From assembly GCF_003461955.1 (NCBI RefSeq), contig NZ_QTYB01000003.1, positions 62,001 to 126,000 on the forward strand: a stretch of DNA of 64,000 bases, in the 5' to 3' direction. The position numbers and the translations under genes were made by a program. This document shows, piece after piece, positions 8,866 through 18,517 of this stretch; the stretch's first letter is position 1, and every line of letters begins with the position of its first letter. The stretch is from Ruminococcus sp. AM36-2AA (lineage in GTDB: Bacteria > Bacillota > Clostridia > Lachnospirales > Lachnospiraceae). Below the pieces are notes generated by a model. It made no database searches, was not told the DNA's origin, and worked only from the letters and a program-made list of their open reading frames with translations.

Positions 8866-10221
8866 ATGGATCTGAAAAAGAAAAGTCAAACGATGGACAT
8901 GACGAAGGGAAGTTCGACCTCGCTTTTGCTGCGTTTTGCCATGCCGCTTTTTCTTGGAAATCTGCTTCAGCAGTTTTATAATCTTGTAGATACCTCGATT
9001 GCGGGAAATCTGCTGGGGGATGGAGCGCTTGCACAGATTGGTGCTACTGCGGCGTTATATAGTCTGATCACGAATTTGGCGTTTGGAATGAATAATGGAC
9101 TGGCTCTTGGAGTGAGCCGGAACTTCGGAGCAGGAGACCTGCAGGGAGTGAAGAAGTCGGTGTGCTGGATGACGTGTTTGTCCTGCTTTTGCTCAGTTGT
9201 GCTGACTGTCGCTTTTTTGATATTTCGAAAAGGACTGCTTCAGGTGATGCAGATCCCGGATGATGTGATGGACGGAGCTTTGCGCTATCTGACGATCATT
9301 CTGGCGGGAATTCCGCTGACTATGCTGTATAATCTGGAGGCGAGTCTTTTACAGGCTGTAGGAAACAGTGTGATGCCCCTTGTTTTTCTGCTTTTCAGCA
9401 GTGTCCTGAATGTGGGACTGGATTTCTGGTTTATGGGACCGTTGGGACTGGGAGTACAAGGTGCTGCGTCTGCGACAGTTCTGGCTCAGGGAATCAGCGC
9501 CGGGATCGGTTTGGGGTATATTGTGCGCTATTATCCGGAACTGAGATTTTCGAAAAATGAATTCAAAGTGAAGAAGAATTTTGTAATAGAGATGTTTTTC
9601 TCCGGTTTAAGTATGGGGATGATGAATGCTATTTATTGTATTGGCAGTGTGATCCTTCAGAGCAGTATCAATGCACTTGGAAGTGTTTATATTGCGGCGC
9701 AGGTTGGAGGCAGGAGGCTTGCGGAACTGTTTTATATTCCAGGACTGGCACTTGGAACCAGCACGGCGATCTATGCCAGCCAGAACTATGGGGCGGGCCT
9801 GGGAAAAAGAATCCGCAGAGGCTGTCGGACAGCAATTCTTCTGTATGGGATCTGGTGGATCATTGCACTTATGTTTACTTTTACCCTGGCACCGGCAGCG
9901 ATCCGGCTTCTTACCGGAAGCAGCAACCCGGAGGTGATCTCTAACGGACTGCTTTATCTTCGGGTCAGCATCCCCATGATCCCGCCAATGGCAGTGCTGG
10001 TAATCTTACGAAACGCACTGCAGGGAATGCAGCACTTGAAAGCACCTTTGATATGCAGTACGTTGGAACTGATCGGTAAAGTTATCTTTGCCATCTGGCT
10101 CGTCCCGGTCTGGGGCTATATCGCCGTATGCATCTGTGAACCTGTGACGTGGGTGATCTGCTGTGCGTTTATTGTCGGGGCTGCGGTGGTTTTCCGGAAG
10201 GAGTTTCAGACAGCAGAGTGA
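8866..10221 (+). CDS. MATE family efflux transporter
   Basis: 451-aa membrane transporter of the MATE family (DinF/NorM-like), exporting drugs or metabolites by cation antiport. Twelve hydrophobic segments in two six-helix halves are visible. Family signatures: RFAMPLFLGNLLQQFYNLVDTS near the N-terminus and EASLLQAVGNSVMPL in the first half. GGGAGGAAAG lies 6 bases before the ATG at 8866; the longer frame from TTG 8836 has no ribosome binding site. Divergent from the AraC regulator, its likely controller. One of three MATE genes in this window and the only one outside the mobile element that is full length. Confidence 0.92.
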   Translation: MDLKKKSQTMDMTKGSSTSLLLRFAMPLFLGNLLQQFYNLVDTSIAGNLLGDGALAQIGATAALYSLITNLAFGMNNGLALGVSRNFGAGDLQGVKKSVCWMTCLSCFCSVVLTVAFLIFRKGLLQVMQIPDDVMDGALRYLTIILAGIPLTMLYNLEASLLQAVGNSVMPLVFLLFSSVLNVGLDFWFMGPLGLGVQGAASATVLAQGISAGIGLGYIVRYYPELRFSKNEFKVKKNFVIEMFFSGLSMGMMNAIYCIGSVILQSSINALGSVYIAAQVGGRRLAELFYIPGLALGTSTAIYASQNYGAGLGKRIRRGCRTAILLYGIWWIIALMFTFTLAPAAIRLLTGSSNPEVISNGLLYLRVSIPMIPPMAVLVILRNALQGMQHLKAPLICSTLELIGKVIFAIWLVPVWGYIAVCICEPVTWVICCAFIVGAAVVFRKEFQTAE

Positions 10222-10284
10222 CAGGGTACATACCTTTCAGATCTTTTGCATACACTGTAAAAAAGCGTCTTCGGGGGCTTGGCA

Positions 10285-10542
10285 GTGAAAGATTATATTG
10301 AGGAACGTGCAGTTGAGATCGCAGGATATATTGTGGAAACAAAGGCGACGGTGAGGCAGGCGGCGAAGAAGTTCGGGATCAGTAAGAGTACGGTACATAA
10401 GGATTGCGTGGAACGGCTGAAAGTGATCAACCCGGCACTGGCCGTTGAGGTGAGGAAAGTTCTTGATGTGAACAAGCGGGAACGACATATCCGGGGTGGG
10501 CTTGCTACACGGGAAAAATATCTGCATGCACATATGCGGTGA
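10285..10542 (+). CDS. spoIIID: Sporulation regulator SpoIIID
   Basis: 85-aa mother-cell transcription factor that acts after sigma-E in sporulation, repressing and activating many promoters before sigma-K. The sequence follows SpoIIID closely: KDYIEERAVEIAGYIVETKATVR, the helix-turn-helix AAKKFGISKSTVHKD, then ERLKVINPALAVEVRKVLD and the basic tail RHIRGGLATREKY. GTG 10285 is chosen because GGGGG lies 7 bases upstream and the known proteins begin at this point; TTG 10279 would add two residues. Its presence argues for an endospore former. It stands between the MATE gene and an ACT protein, without an obvious shared promoter. Confidence 0.95.
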   Translation: MKDYIEERAVEIAGYIVETKATVRQAAKKFGISKSTVHKDCVERLKVINPALAVEVRKVLDVNKRERHIRGGLATREKYLHAHMR

Positions 10543-10725
10543 AGTTTTTGACCGGGGGAATGTTGGTCATAAAGTACCTGTGTTTATGAACGTGAAGTAA
10601 AATGAAATGAAAATGTCCGGGCTCTTCCCTGAATTACTTCGGTTGACATACAAGGTGAGATGTGCGAAGATTTACCATATGATAAAACAGCAAAACACAT
10701 TTCAGAGGAAAGAGAGGATTTTATT

Positions 10726-11130
10726 ATGCTGAAACAGTTATCTATCTATGCAGAAAATAAAAAAGGTGTTATGCAGAACATTACCGGGATTCTGAAGAAT
10801 GAGGACATCAACATTCTGGGATCAGTTACCAATGACAGTGCAGAGTACGGAATCGTGCGAATGGTAGTTTCTGATCCGGATAAGGCGAAGGAGGCACTGA
10901 TCGCTGCCGGATATCTCTGTCACGTGATCGATGTGATCGGTGTGGAAGTTGAGGATAAAACCGGAAATCTGAATGATCTGCTTCTTACACTGAAGGACAG
11001 CAACGTGAGCGTGGATTATCTGTATCTCTCTTTTAATCGTGATTCCGGAAAACCGATCATGGTATTCCATACCGAGGACACCATGGAAGTAAGAGCCTGC
11101 CTGAAGTCCAGAGGATACACAGTTTTATAA
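10726..11130 (+). CDS. Tandem ACT-domain protein
   Basis: 134-aa protein made of two ACT domains (about residues 1-65 and 68-134). The first begins LKQLSIYAENKKGVMQNITGIL, a classic ACT start. Free-standing ACT-ACT proteins bind amino acids and are thought to act as regulators, often next to phenylacetate-CoA-ligase-like genes in clostridia; no such gene is here. GAGAGGA precedes the ATG at 10726, so the upstream extension from 10660 is rejected. Specific ligand unknown. Confidence 0.85.
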   Translation: MLKQLSIYAENKKGVMQNITGILKNEDINILGSVTNDSAEYGIVRMVVSDPDKAKEALIAAGYLCHVIDVIGVEVEDKTGNLNDLLLTLKDSNVSVDYLYLSFNRDSGKPIMVFHTEDTMEVRACLKSRGYTVL

Positions 11131-11213
11131 AAGCAGAATTTTATCCGGACAGCAATGTTGTGCCCATCGGATCAATATTAAAAAGTTCTATATTATAAAC
11201 ATTAAATATTAAT

Positions 11214-11242
11214 TTTACAAATGTATATGGTCATGCTATCAT
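11214..11242 (+). promoter_or_regulatory. Promoter of the 11.25-kb RNA candidate
   Basis: TTTACA (11214-11219), a 17-bp spacer, TATCAT (11237-11242). It is placed just before the first stem of a structured untranslated region. Confidence 0.6.
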
Positions 11243-11248
11243 ATAGCC

Positions 11249-11454
11249 ATAATAGTTCTTAACCTGTAAACAGCCACCTCAGGATATGTGAATATCCTAT
11301 ATCATACAGGCCCGGAACTAAAAAAACTCATCACATAAAGTTAATAATTACACCCATGAAGGGATCTGTGGATCAGCGTACACAGATTCTTTCGAAGAAA
11401 GCTGTTACATCAGCGGAGTTTTCTGTGTCTCCAATGATGTGGCAGCTTTTTTCT
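11249..11454 (+). ncRNA. Candidate structured RNA with own terminator
   Basis: About 205 nt of non-coding sequence between a promoter and an intrinsic terminator. A nested three-part fold is visible: AGTTC (11254-11258) with GAACT (11315-11319), CCTGTA (11263-11268) with TACAGG (11305-11310), and AGGATA/TATCCT (11281-11298). A second hairpin is ATCTGTG (11364-11370) with CACAGAT (11381-11387). The terminator stem runs AAAGCTGTTACATCA (11398-11412) to TGATGTGGCAGCTTT (11435-11449), with GT wobbles and a T run. It could be a free small RNA or an attenuating leader of the YfhO-like gene 204 bp downstream. I could not match it to a riboswitch or T-box class I know. Confidence 0.5.
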
Positions 11455-11657
11455 TTGATCCTGAAAAAATTCGCAGTAATTTCACAAAAACATGATACAT
11501 TATGAAGCGTGTTATAATCAGGTCTGTGAGAAATGACAGAATCATAAAAATATGGCAAATCGAAATACGAATATCTGCTTCAGCGAAAAAGCCGAAACTG
11601 TTTATTTCTGGCAGAACTCAAAATCCGACGGAAAAGAATCAGACAGAAGAGGAAAAA

Positions 11658-14168
11658 ATGATGAGATTGATAAAAAAACAAAGTGTGGGAAAAAACATCA
11701 GGCGAAAGAACAGCAGTTGGGTCTATATCCTGGCCTTTCTGTTTCCTGTGATGATATTTGCGGCAGGTTTTGCAATGAAAGGAGTTTATCCTTTTGGGGA
11801 AAATTCGGCGCTTGTTGTTGATGGTGTTCATCAGTATACAGCCTTTTATAAGGAACTTTTAAGCCAGCTGGAAAAAGGCGCAGGGTGGACGTATTCCACA
11901 CATTCCATGGGTTATGATTTTTACGGCCTGTTCTGTTATTATCTCAGCAGTCCGTTCAGCCTTCTTGTGCTGCTGTTTATGAAATTCATGTATGTAAATG
12001 ATGCAGTAACAGCTGTGATCCTGATCAAGGTTGGGCTTTGCAGCGTGTCCATGGCCTGGTATTCCGGGAAAAAATATCCAGGCAGAGGGAGTATGGCGGT
12101 TTCTCTTGGATGCATGTATGCGTTGTCAAATTTTCTTATGGGATACTACAGTAACGTAATGTGGCTGGACTGTATCATGCTTCTTCCGGTATTGGCATAC
12201 TTTATCGAGCAGCTGGTATATACCGGAAAATGGTACGGGTATTGCCTGGTGCTTGGGTGCTGTATTTTAACCAGTTATTATATGGGATTTATGTTATGTA
12301 CCTTTTCGGCTCTCTATTATCTGGCAAATCTGGCTATCATAAAATCTGACCAGCGGCCGGAGAAAATATTGCATTCTCTGCTGAAATTTGCCGGGTCTTC
12401 CATTGCCAGTGCATGTCTTGCGGGAATTACTCTGATTCCTGGCATTGTGGCTGTATCCAGGACTGCAGCAGCAGAGGAAGCTGGAACAGGGCTTGCCGGT
12501 GTTTACGGAGATATCTGGAAGCAGCTGGGAGCGCTGATGGAGGATTCCCTGTCTTTTGTGAAATCCAGCGAACAGGGAGATGTGAATCTTTACTGTGGCT
12601 GTGCAGTGCTGCTTTTTGCAGGGATGTATTTTCTGAACAAAGAAATCCGTACCGTGGAAAAGATCATGACGGGAGCGTTGGTCATTTTTTACTTTGCGGG
12701 TTTTCATATCACAGCGTTAAATCTTCTGCTTCATGGAATGCATAAACCGGTGGGAATCCCCAACCGTTTTGCTTTTATCCTGATCTTTCTGCTTCTGAGG
12801 ATGTCCTGCGATGCGTGGGGGAAAACAGAGAAGGTGAGTGAAAAGCGGCTGTTCGCGGGATTTGCTGCGGTGGAAATATTCTGCATGGTTGTGGGGATTA
12901 AAAGTGGAAAAGCAGGAGAGGTTCTGCTTACAGAAGGGATTCTTGCGGGAATGTTTCTTACAGTGTGGACGGGAAATTATTTTTGTGGAAAACTTTCAAG
13001 ACATCCGTTTGGCTGTGTGGAAATCCGAAAAATCTGTGGAGGGGTACTGGCTGTTTTGATCCTGGCTGAGACAGGAATTCACGGAATTGTCAGCATTACA
13101 GATAACGGAACTGCAAATCGCGATATTTATGTGGAAAGTGAGCAGGAGATTGGTGGATTACTGGAGTCTGCCGGCGTGGATCAGGTGGATTACCGCACTG
13201 CGATCGTAAATCCCCTTGTGAGAAATGAAGAAATACTGTATCAGCTGAACGGGATGTCCATGTATTCTTCCACCAATACAGAGGAAATGTGGAATTTTGT
13301 GAAGAACATGGGGTTTGAAAATCTGGAAAATCGTTTTCAGTATGCAGGATCTACGGAAGTGATGGATATGCTTCTGGGGATACGATATCTGTTTTGCAGG
13401 AATACAAGAACCCTTCATACTGCTTATAAAAAGATTGCAGAAAGCCAGTCATTTGACCTGTATGAAAATCCACGGGCTCTGCGATCCGGATATATGGTCA
13501 ACGATTCTGTGCTGGATTATGCAATGGAAGGAACAGACCCGCTTGAAGTTCAGAACCGTCTGCTCAGTGGTATTGTAGGAAAAAGACTGTACAAAATGCA
13601 GACAGTCAATTCTGATACTGCCCTGATTGGAAACACAACTTTTAATATCCATCTGAAAAAAGGAGAACATGGATATCTTTATATTCCGGGAACAGAACCG
13701 GATACAGTGACGATTAATGGACAGGAGCAGAAGTCTGATTATTGGAATAATAATTTTCTGGATCTGGGAACTTATAATGTGGATACCATTGTGCAGGTAA
13801 CTACGGGTACCGGTATGCACGAGGCTGTTCTGGGAACATACCAGGAATCTGAACTGGATTCCATTTATGAAGAACTTTCTTCTCAGCAAATGGATCTGAA
13901 GGATGGAAAAGGCAGTATATCTGTAAAAAAAGACGGAATTCTTATGCTTAGCGTATTCTATGACCCGGATATGAAGGTTTATGTGGACGGAGAAAAAGCC
14001 GATGTAAAAAGTATTCAGGGACTTACCGGCGTGAAACTTTCACAGGGAACGCATATAATTACCATGAAATATCAAACTCCGGGATTGAAAACAGGAGCAG
14101 TTCTTTCTATATTAATGGTGGGAATACTGGGAGCGATCTGCTTTGCCCGAAAATTCAGAAACAGGTAA
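11658..14168 (+). CDS. YfhO-like multi-spanning membrane protein
   Basis: 836-aa YfhO-family protein, a GT-C-like glycosyltransferase family implicated in other Firmicutes in glycosylating lipoteichoic acid or related polymers. The N-terminal ~500 residues hold a dozen or more hydrophobic helices. An early extracellular loop has the acidic motif ALVVDGVHQYTAFYKE, typical of the family. The C-terminal ~300 residues are an extracellular beta-rich domain ending in a last helix (GAVLSILMVGILGAICF). ATG 11658 follows AGAAGAGG; the frame is open from 11502 but that start has no ribosome binding site. No glycosyltransferase partner lies next to it. A TATAAT at 11512-11517 may be its own -10. Confidence 0.85.
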   Translation: MMRLIKKQSVGKNIRRKNSSWVYILAFLFPVMIFAAGFAMKGVYPFGENSALVVDGVHQYTAFYKELLSQLEKGAGWTYSTHSMGYDFYGLFCYYLSSPFSLLVLLFMKFMYVNDAVTAVILIKVGLCSVSMAWYSGKKYPGRGSMAVSLGCMYALSNFLMGYYSNVMWLDCIMLLPVLAYFIEQLVYTGKWYGYCLVLGCCILTSYYMGFMLCTFSALYYLANLAIIKSDQRPEKILHSLLKFAGSSIASACLAGITLIPGIVAVSRTAAAEEAGTGLAGVYGDIWKQLGALMEDSLSFVKSSEQGDVNLYCGCAVLLFAGMYFLNKEIRTVEKIMTGALVIFYFAGFHITALNLLLHGMHKPVGIPNRFAFILIFLLLRMSCDAWGKTEKVSEKRLFAGFAAVEIFCMVVGIKSGKAGEVLLTEGILAGMFLTVWTGNYFCGKLSRHPFGCVEIRKICGGVLAVLILAETGIHGIVSITDNGTANRDIYVESEQEIGGLLESAGVDQVDYRTAIVNPLVRNEEILYQLNGMSMYSSTNTEEMWNFVKNMGFENLENRFQYAGSTEVMDMLLGIRYLFCRNTRTLHTAYKKIAESQSFDLYENPRALRSGYMVNDSVLDYAMEGTDPLEVQNRLLSGIVGKRLYKMQTVNSDTALIGNTTFNIHLKKGEHGYLYIPGTEPDTVTINGQEQKSDYWNNNFLDLGTYNVDTIVQVTTGTGMHEAVLGTYQESELDSIYEELSSQQMDLKDGKGSISVKKDGILMLSVFYDPDMKVYVDGEKADVKSIQGLTGVKLSQGTHIITMKYQTPGLKTGAVLSILMVGILGAICFARKFRNR

Positions 14169-14211
14169 ATAACAGACAACGATATAAAAAGAGAAATGGG
14201 GAGTGTAAAAT

Positions 14212-14901
14212 ATGAAAATTGCCATGATAAACGGACAGAATCACAAAGGTTCTACCTATCATATAGGAAAAATGCTGGCAGATAAGCTGGGCGGAGAAGT
14301 GACGGAATTCTTTCTGCCAAGAGATTTCGGACATTTTTGTGTTGGGTGCAATCAGTGTATTGTGAAAGATGAGAAACTTTGCCCATATTATAAAGAGCTG
14401 AAGCCATTGACGGAAGCTATTGACAGCGCAGACGTGATCATTCTTACAAGTCCGGTGTATGTCTACCACTGCACTGGCTCCATGAAAGCGTGGCTGGATC
14501 ACTATGGCTACCGGTGGATGCTGCACAGGCCAAATCCGGATATGTTTTCCAAACAGGGAGTTTGTATTTCTACGGCAGCAGGCGCCGGAATGAAATGGAC
14601 CAATAAAGATATGGCAGATAGTATGTTTTTCTGGGGAATGGGAAAGATATACAGGTACGGTACTGCCGCTCATGCGTTAAATTATAAATCGATCTCTCCG
14701 AAAAAGATGGAAGAGATCGAGAAAGCTACAGATAAGCTGGCAGAAAAGATCCGCAGGAATTATGGCCATGTGAAACCAGGGCTGAAAACAAAAGCTTACT
14801 TCGAGGTTATGCGTAAGCTTGTAAAGAGCGGCTGGAATGAAGTGGATGTGGCTTACTGGAAGGAACATGGCTGGACAGAAAAGGCCAGACCGTGGAAGTA
14901 A
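14212..14901 (+). CDS. Flavodoxin-fold NAD(P)H-dependent oxidoreductase
   Basis: 229-aa FMN reductase of the iron-sulfur flavoprotein/NADPH-dependent FMN reductase group. It opens MKIAMINGQNHKGST, the FMN-phosphate loop after the first strand; FCVGCNQCIVKDEKLCPY carries a CxxC cluster typical of this group; ILTSPVYVYHCTGSMKAWLDH is the second FMN-binding loop. GGGAG precedes the start. 43 bp after the YfhO gene and possibly in the same transcript, though the functions do not suggest a common pathway. Substrate unknown (quinone, nitro compound or iron-sulfur electron carrier). Confidence 0.88.
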   Translation: MKIAMINGQNHKGSTYHIGKMLADKLGGEVTEFFLPRDFGHFCVGCNQCIVKDEKLCPYYKELKPLTEAIDSADVIILTSPVYVYHCTGSMKAWLDHYGYRWMLHRPNPDMFSKQGVCISTAAGAGMKWTNKDMADSMFFWGMGKIYRYGTAAHALNYKSISPKKMEEIEKATDKLAEKIRRNYGHVKPGLKTKAYFEVMRKLVKSGWNEVDVAYWKEHGWTEKARPWK

Positions 14902-14988
14902 AACTTCCATTTTCGCAGGGTTGTGACATCTATGAAGAAAACTGCGTTAAACCCCTGTAAAATCAGCAAAAATTCTTTATAAAACACC

Positions 14989-15018
14989 TTGACAAGCTCT
15001 GTATTTACGGTCTATAAT
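14989..15018 (+). promoter_or_regulatory. str operon promoter
   Basis: TTGACA (14989-14994), an 18-bp spacer and a perfect TATAAT (15013-15018). It lies 112 bp before rpsL, as expected for a highly expressed ribosomal operon. Confidence 0.85.
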
Positions 15019-15024
15019 GAGCAA

Positions 15025-15103
15025 GCGTGCGAATGAAACGTTATATTTTCGCATGCCGTAATTTGTAAATAGCAACCGCAAGGCCCCATGGGAAAGCCCA
15101 TGG
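15025..15103 (+). promoter_or_regulatory. Structured rpsL leader
   Basis: The ~105-nt untranslated leader holds two stems: GCGTGCGAA (15025-15033) with TTCGCATGC (15048-15056), and CCATGGG (15086-15092) with CCCATGG (15097-15103), the latter with an AAAG tetraloop. Such leaders can carry ribosomal-protein feedback sites, but I do not recognise this one; binding by S7 or S12 is only a possibility. Confidence 0.5.
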
Positions 15104-15129
15104 AGAAATAAATCGGGAGGTGAAATGGA

Positions 15130-15549
15130 ATGCCAACATTCAACCAGTTAGTAAGAAAGGGCCGTCAGACAGCTGTTAAGAAATCTACAGCACCGGCTCT
15201 GCAGAAAACATACAACTCTTTAAGAAAGAAAGCAGTTGATCAGGCTGCTCCACAGAAACGTGGTGTTTGTACTGCTGTTAAAACAGCTACTCCTAAAAAG
15301 CCTAACTCAGCTCTTAGAAAGATCGCCAGAGTTCGTCTTTCCAACGGTATCGAGGTAACAAGTTATATTCCAGGAGAGGGTCACAACCTTCAGGAGCATA
15401 GCGTTGTTCTTATCCGTGGAGGAAGAGTTAAGGACTTACCTGGTACAAGATACCACATCATCAGAGGTACTCTTGATACCGCAGGTGTCGCTAACAGAAA
15501 ACAGGCTCGTTCCAAATACGGAGCTAAGAGACCTAAAGCTAAAAAATAA
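15130..15549 (+). CDS. rpsL: 30S ribosomal protein S12
   Basis: 139-aa S12, first gene of the str operon, located at the decoding centre of the 30S subunit. The conserved [11 protein letters not shown] and [13 protein letters not shown] motifs carry the lysines whose substitution gives streptomycin resistance elsewhere; both are wild type here. GGGAGGTG lies 7 bases upstream of the ATG. The next 230 bp to rpsG hold no gene, only AT-rich sequence with weak stems. Confidence 0.98.
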   Translation: MPTFNQLVRKGRQTAVKKSTAPALQKTYNSLRKKAVDQAAPQKRGVCTAVKTATPKKPNSALRKIARVRLSNGIEVTSYIPGEGHNLQEHSVVLIRGGRVKDLPGTRYHIIRGTLDTAGVANRKQARSKYGAKRPKAKK

Positions 15550-15724
15550 TTTAAGTAGATCAGAAATCTACGCCGCTTCCTGATTGCAGATAATCAGGAG
15601 GATTACAAAGATATTATTCATCTAATGTATTACAGCGGAAGACTATAAGGATTTGTACGGTATTCCATATACCCTGTCGGTTGCGGGTTAAATATAGGAC
15701 CTTACCAGTGCGAACATGCAATAG

Positions 15725-16249
<525 letters not shown>

Positions 16250-16267
16250 TTCGAGGAGGAAAATTCA

Positions 16268-18391
16268 TTGGCTGGAAAAGAAGGAAGAGAATATCCATTA
16301 GAGAGAACCAGAAATATCGGTATCATGGCGCATATCGATGCTGGTAAAACAACTCTTACAGAGCGCATTCTTTATTATACAGGTGTTAACTACAAGATCG
16401 GTGATACTCATGAAGGTACAGCGACAATGGACTGGATGGAGCAGGAGCAGGAGCGTGGTATCACAATCACATCCGCAGCTACAACATGTCACTGGACTCT
16501 TGAGGAGAACTGCAAGCCAAAGCCAGGTGCTCTTGAGCATCGTATCAACATCATTGATACACCAGGACACGTAGACTTCACTGTTGAGGTTGAGCGTTCC
16601 CTTCGTGTACTTGATGGTGCTGTCGGCGTTTTCTGTGCTAAGGGTGGTGTTGAGCCACAGTCTGAGAACGTATGGCGTCAGGCTGATACCTACAATGTAC
16701 CTCGTATGGCATTCATCAACAAGATGGATATCCTTGGTGCAAACTTCTACGGTGCAGTAGAGCAGATCAAGACTCGTCTTGGTAAAAACGCTATCTGCCT
16801 GCAGCTTCCAATCGGAAAAGAGGATGAGTTCAAAGGAATCATCGATCTTTTCGAGATGAAAGCTTACATCTACAATGATGAGAAGGGTGATGACATTTCC
16901 ATCACAGATATTCCTGAGGATATGAAGGAAGATGCTGAACTTTATCATACAGAGCTGATCGAGAAGATCTGCGAGCTGGATGATGACCTCATGATGGAGT
17001 ACCTTGAGGGAGAAGAGCCTTCTGTAGACAGACTGAAAGCTGTCCTCAGAAAAGCTACCTGTGAGTGTACAGCAGTACCGGTTTGCTGCGGTTCCGCTTA
17101 CAGAAACAAAGGTGTTCAGAAACTTCTGGATGCAATCCTTGAGTACATGCCGGCTCCTACAGATATCCCGGCTATCAAGGGTGTTGACCTTGACGGCAAC
17201 GAAGTTGAGAGACATTCATCTGATGATGAGCCATTCTCCGCTCTTGCATTCAAGATCATGACTGACCCATTTGTAGGAAAACTTGCTTATTTCCGTGTTT
17301 ATTCAGGAACAATGAACTCCGGTTCTTATGTACTGAATGCCACAAAAGATAAAAAAGAGCGTGTTGGACGTATCCTTCAGATGCACGCCAACAAACGTAT
17401 GGAGCTGGATAAGGTTTACTCCGGTGATATCGCTGCAGCAATCGGATTCAAATTCACTACAACAGGTGATACAATCTGTGACGAGCAGCATCCGGTAATC
17501 CTTGAGTCCATGGAGTTCCCGGAGCCAGTTATCGAGCTCGCTATCGAGCCTAAGACTAAAGCTGGACAGGGCAAACTTGGTGAGGCACTTGCTAAGCTTG
17601 CTGAGGAGGACCCGACATTCCGTGCTCATACAGATCAGGAAACAGGACAGACTATTATCGCTGGTATGGGTGAGCTTCACCTGGATATCATCGTTGACCG
17701 TCTTCTTCGTGAGTTCAAGGTTGAGGCAAACGTTGGTGCACCTCAGGTTGCTTACAAAGAGACAATCACCAAAGCTGTTGATGTAGACAGTAAGTATGCG
17801 AAACAGTCTGGTGGTCGTGGACAGTATGGTCACTGTAAAGTTAAATTCGAGCCTATGGATGCCAATGGAGAAGAGCTGTACAAGTTCGAGTCCACAGTTG
17901 TTGGTGGTGCTATTCCGAAGGAGTACATCCCGGCAGTTGGCGAAGGTATCGAGGAAGCTATGAAAGCTGGTATCCTCGGAGGATTCCCGGTAGTTGGTGT
18001 ACATGCTAATGTATACGATGGTTCTTACCATGAAGTCGATTCTTCTGAGATGGCATTCCACATTGCAGGTTCCCTTGCATTCAAGGATGCTATGCAGAAA
18101 GCAGCTCCGGTTCTTCTTGAGCCAATCATGAAGGTCGAAGTTACTACACCAGAGGATTACATGGGTGACGTTATCGGTGATATCAACTCCCGTCGTGGAC
18201 GTATCGAGGGTATGGAAGATATCGGCGGCGGTAAGATGATCCGTGGATATGTTCCGCTTTCCGAGATGTTCGGATATGCTACAGACCTTCGTTCCAGAAC
18301 ACAGGGACGTGGTAACTACTCTATGTTCTTCGAGAAATATGAGCAGGTTCCGAAGTCTGTACAGGAGAAGATCCTTTCCAAAAAGGACTGA
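16268..18391 (+). CDS. fusA: Elongation factor G
   Basis: 707-aa translocation GTPase. G-domain motifs: G1 [10 protein letters not shown]2 region [12 protein letters not shown]3 DTPGHVDF, G4 NKMD; domains II-V follow, with the domain IV tip region near [15 protein letters not shown]. It starts at TTG 16268, supported by GAGGAGG 7 bases upstream, which is an unusual start for such a highly expressed protein. Ordinary length. No terminator separates it from tuf, but tuf also has its own promoter. Confidence 0.98.
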   Translation: MAGKEGREYPLERTRNIGIMAHIDAGKTTLTERILYYTGVNYKIGDTHEGTATMDWMEQEQERGITITSAATTCHWTLEENCKPKPGALEHRINIIDTPGHVDFTVEVERSLRVLDGAVGVFCAKGGVEPQSENVWRQADTYNVPRMAFINKMDILGANFYGAVEQIKTRLGKNAICLQLPIGKEDEFKGIIDLFEMKAYIYNDEKGDDISITDIPEDMKEDAELYHTELIEKICELDDDLMMEYLEGEEPSVDRLKAVLRKATCECTAVPVCCGSAYRNKGVQKLLDAILEYMPAPTDIPAIKGVDLDGNEVERHSSDDEPFSALAFKIMTDPFVGKLAYFRVYSGTMNSGSYVLNATKDKKERVGRILQMHANKRMELDKVYSGDIAAAIGFKFTTTGDTICDEQHPVILESMEFPEPVIELAIEPKTKAGQGKLGEALAKLAEEDPTFRAHTDQETGQTIIAGMGELHLDIIVDRLLREFKVEANVGAPQVAYKETITKAVDVDSKYAKQSGGRGQYGHCKVKFEPMDANGEELYKFESTVVGGAIPKEYIPAVGEGIEEAMKAGILGGFPVVGVHANVYDGSYHEVDSSEMAFHIAGSLAFKDAMQKAAPVLLEPIMKVEVTTPEDYMGDVIGDINSRRGRIEGMEDIGGGKMIRGYVPLSEMFGYATDLRSRTQGRGNYSMFFEKYEQVPKSVQEKILSKKD

Positions 18392-18414
18392 TCTGATATA
18401 AAATAATAAAATGC

Positions 18415-18443
18415 TTGCAAATAACCTTGGTTTGCAATATAAT
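18415..18443 (+). promoter_or_regulatory. Internal promoter for tuf
   Basis: TTGCAA (18415-18420), a 17-bp spacer and TATAAT (18438-18443) between fusA and tuf. AACCTTG and CAAGGTT flank the -10 box as an inverted repeat, and TTGCAAAT/TTTGCAA repeats sit in the spacer. Confidence 0.7.
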
Positions 18444-18517
18444 CAAGGTTAGCAAGTTTAAATCTGAAAAAATGCTCTAATTTTGATAGAGCCAAGTTTT
18501 AAGGAGGACATTTTAAA

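Noticed and set aside
11249..11454. T-box, S-box or 6S RNA
   Set aside because: No AGGGTGGNACCGCG, no S-box core, and pairing of the ends is local rather than the long 6S hairpin.
16298..18061. Long minus-strand frames inside fusA and tuf
   Set aside because: Mirror frames of highly biased codons in conserved genes; no ribosome binding sites or recognisable products.
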